Source: an uncultured Armatimonadota bacterium (GTDB taxonomy: Bacteria > Armatimonadota > Fimbriimonadia > Fimbriimonadales > Fimbriimonadaceae). Taken from it: a stretch of 34,027 nt of DNA. Shown in pieces: positions 32,738 through 34,027 of this stretch (position 1 is its first letter; the number at the start of each line of letters is the position of its first letter). A program made the translations under genes and the position numbers. The notes beneath the pieces are model-generated. The model had not been told where the DNA came from, made no database searches, and saw only the letters and a list, made by a program, of their open reading frames with translations. Location of the stretch: assembly GCA_937862825.1 (NCBI GenBank), contig CALMEF010000277.1, forward strand, positions 1 through 34,027. The letters run 5' to 3'.

Positions 32738-33736
32738 CTTGACCATGAAGTCGCAGAGGTCAGCGATACGGCATGAATAGCCCCACTCGTTGTCGTACCA
32801 AGCGACAACCTTCACGAAGTTGCCCATCCCAACGGTGTCAACCGCGCTGAAGATGGACGAATACTCGTTGCCGATCAAGTCGCTCGACACCAACTCCTCG
32901 TCGGAGTAGAGCAGGATTCCTTTCATTGGGCCGTCTGCATACTCTTTCATCGCCGCATTGATCTCTTCAACCGAGGCGTCACGGTTCAAAATGGCAGTGA
33001 AATCTACGACTGACACCGTTCGAGTCGGCACTCGAAACGCCATTCCGGTGAACTTGCCCTTGAGTTCAGGAATCACCAAGCCGACCGCCTTGGCAGCACC
33101 TGTACTGCTCGGCACGATGTTCTCCGCTGCCGCACGTGCATCCCGAACATCGGGCTTCGCAGTATCCACCGTGCTTTGCGAGTTCGTGTAAGCGTGAACC
33201 GTCGTTAAAAGTCCACGGTCAATGCCAAACCTCTCGTGCAGAACCTTGGCTACTGGAGCCAAGCCATTCGTGGTACACGACGCATTGCTGACGACGTGGT
33301 GGTTTGCCGGGTCATACATTTCGTTGTTGACTCCAAGCACGATCGTAACGTCCTCATTCTTGGCCGGTGCTGAGATGATGACCTTCTTGACGCCTCGCTC
33401 CAGGTGGCCCTTGGCAAGGTTCGCGTCCGTAAATCGTCCCGTAGACTCGATGACGATCTCGCATCCGAGGCTGTCCCAGGGAATCTTGTTCGGCTCCTTT
33501 TCAGCGAACACTTGAAGTTTGTCGCCATTGACGGTAATGGAGTTTGCATCATGCTCAACAGTGCCCTTGAACGGACCGTAGGTCGTATCGTATTTGAAGA
33601 GGTGAGCGTTCGTTCGCGTGTCGGTCAGATCGTTGATCGCGACGACATCAAACTCCCCGGGAAAGCGGTCGATCAACGTTCGAAGGGAGAGTCGTCCAAT
33701 ACGGCCAAATCCATTAATGCCGATGCGCGTTGCCAT
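32726..33736 (-). CDS. gap: Glyceraldehyde-3-phosphate dehydrogenase, type I
   Basis: The glycolytic, NAD-dependent GAPDH. From ATG 33736 it has 336 residues, the family norm; the frame is open ten codons more, but MATRIGINGFGRIGR is the standard N-terminus. The dinucleotide fold has GINGFGRIGR (6-15) and Asp36 in AINDLTD, which favours NAD over NADP. The active site is Cys154 in SNASCTTN with His181 in TVHAYTN. The C-terminal end (WYDNEWGYSCRI) is conserved. The gene stands alone, convergent with the prenyl synthase and divergent from the tricorn-like gene. Confidence 0.96.
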   Translation of the reverse strand: MATRIGINGFGRIGRLSLRTLIDRFPGEFDVVAINDLTDTRTNAHLFKYDTTYGPFKGTVEHDANSITVNGDKLQVFAEKEPNKIPWDSLGCEIVIESTGRFTDANLAKGHLERGVKKVIISAPAKNEDVTIVLGVNNEMYDPANHHVVSNASCTTNGLAPVAKVLHERFGIDRGLLTTVHAYTNSQSTVDTAKPDVRDARAAAENIVPSSTGAAKAVGLVIPELKGKFTGMAFRVPTRTVSVVDFTAILNRDASVEEINAAMKEYADGPMKGILLYSDEELVSSDLIGNEYSSIFSAVDTVGMGNFVKVVAWYDNEWGYSCRIADLCDFMVKKGL

Positions 33737-33798
33737 AACCAAGAGTTTACCGGTGCGCGGGTGCAACCGAATATGCCTTCGCCGGGTAAGTTACTGGC

Positions 33799-34008
33799 AT
33801 GCTCCTCCATGCAATAGCACTTGCATTGACTGGCCAAGATGTTCAGGAGATGCGCCTCATGCGCTATCCCGACGTTCATGGTCAGCAAGTTGTATTTACC
33901 TACGCCAGTGATCTATGGATTGCGGACACGAACGGCGGTTTTGCCCGGGGGCCTAAGTCCCTTTCCGTCATCGAACTGTGGAGGAAGCTTTCCGCTGGTG
34001 TGCAATAG
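33799..34008 (+). CDS. N-terminal fragment of a tricorn-protease-like protein, frame breaks
   Basis: ATG 33799 opens with a short hydrophobic signal-like stretch (MLLHAIALALTGQ), then MRLMRYPDVHGQQVVFTYAS and DLWIADTNGGFAR. This is the typical first propeller blade of tricorn-type (S41) or TolB-like proteins, where LLRYPDIHGD...DLW...GGxARRLTSHPG is usual. After GGFAR the sequence reads GPKSLSVIELWRKLSAGVQ and stops at 34008, where homologues continue RLTSHPGxExxxKFSPDGxxIAF for about a thousand residues. Partial register is kept (ExxxKLS), suggesting small indels. It is either a decayed gene or sequence error near the end of the assembled segment. The rest lies outside the window. Confidence 0.55.
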   Translation: MLLHAIALALTGQDVQEMRLMRYPDVHGQQVVFTYASDLWIADTNGGFARGPKSLSVIELWRKLSAGVQ

Positions 34009-34027
34009 AGCCCCATCCATCGGTTTG

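Noticed and set aside
1-34027. Mobile elements, CRISPR arrays, phage or defence islands
   Set aside because: No transposase, integrase, terminal inverted repeats, regularly spaced direct repeats or phage structural genes were seen; composition and gene types look chromosomal throughout.

Overview
The window (about 55% GC by eye) reads as a chromosomal segment of a free-living diderm bacterium, most likely Armatimonadota near Fimbriimonadales. That placement is an inference. It rests on PEP-CTERM and HAF-repeat secreted proteins, an LptD-like outer-membrane barrel, a SpoIIM-family protein, frequent TTG/GTG starts and a C-terminal module that I associate from memory with that phylum. No plasmid, phage, insertion sequence, CRISPR array, tRNA or rRNA is visible. 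No stretch longer than about 250 bases lacks a plausible gene.

Layout. 1-156: N-terminal end of an unrecognised minus-strand gene. 249-1349: deoB. 1386-2545: a secreted protein of unknown function and a small upstream ORF coupled to it. 2654-3568: a sugar-1-phosphate nucleotidyltransferase with a TTG start, divergent from a lipoprotein gene (3612-4823). 4850-4934: palindromic repeat between convergent genes. 4938-7285: two overlapping secreted-protein genes; the first has a caspase/CHAT-like His-Gly...Ala-Cys signature and a 12-G tract in its ribosome-binding region. 7399-11794: four secreted proteins, two with PEP-CTERM tails and two with a different shared C-terminal module. 11873-13141: two unrecognised divergent genes. 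13131-15004: a sigma-70 family factor and a secreted protein with repeated small beta-domains. 15038-16049: a SpoIIM-family membrane protein whose N-terminus looks frameshifted. 16084-18207: a subtilisin-like protease. 18204-18527: a rhodanese.

18604-26629 is a tight plus-strand run: Ig-like/LptD-like outer-membrane protein, secreted unknown, tatD, rnhB, yraN, polA. The last four concern nucleic-acid maintenance. 26622-30899 is a minus-strand run read in the order GYF-domain membrane protein, recA, recX, and a lipoprotein with a C39-like peptidase domain. 31006-32717 holds menG/ubiE and a polyprenyl diphosphate synthase, overlapping by four bases, for menaquinone synthesis. 32726-33736 is gap. 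The window ends in the start of a tricorn-protease-like gene whose frame soon breaks.

The strongest candidate for something undescribed is a module of about 125 residues at the extreme C-terminus of three otherwise unrelated exported proteins (8228-8599, 11211-11588, 26622-26996), ending in a near-invariant PINDEDPxxDGWLH signature. It occupies the position that sorting domains such as PEP-CTERM or the type IX CTD occupy elsewhere, and two copies alternate with PEP-CTERM genes. Other notable signals are the poly-G tract, a four-half-site operator-like array before menG, a natural Tyr at the Taq F667 position in PolA, and two genes whose N-termini appear frameshifted.
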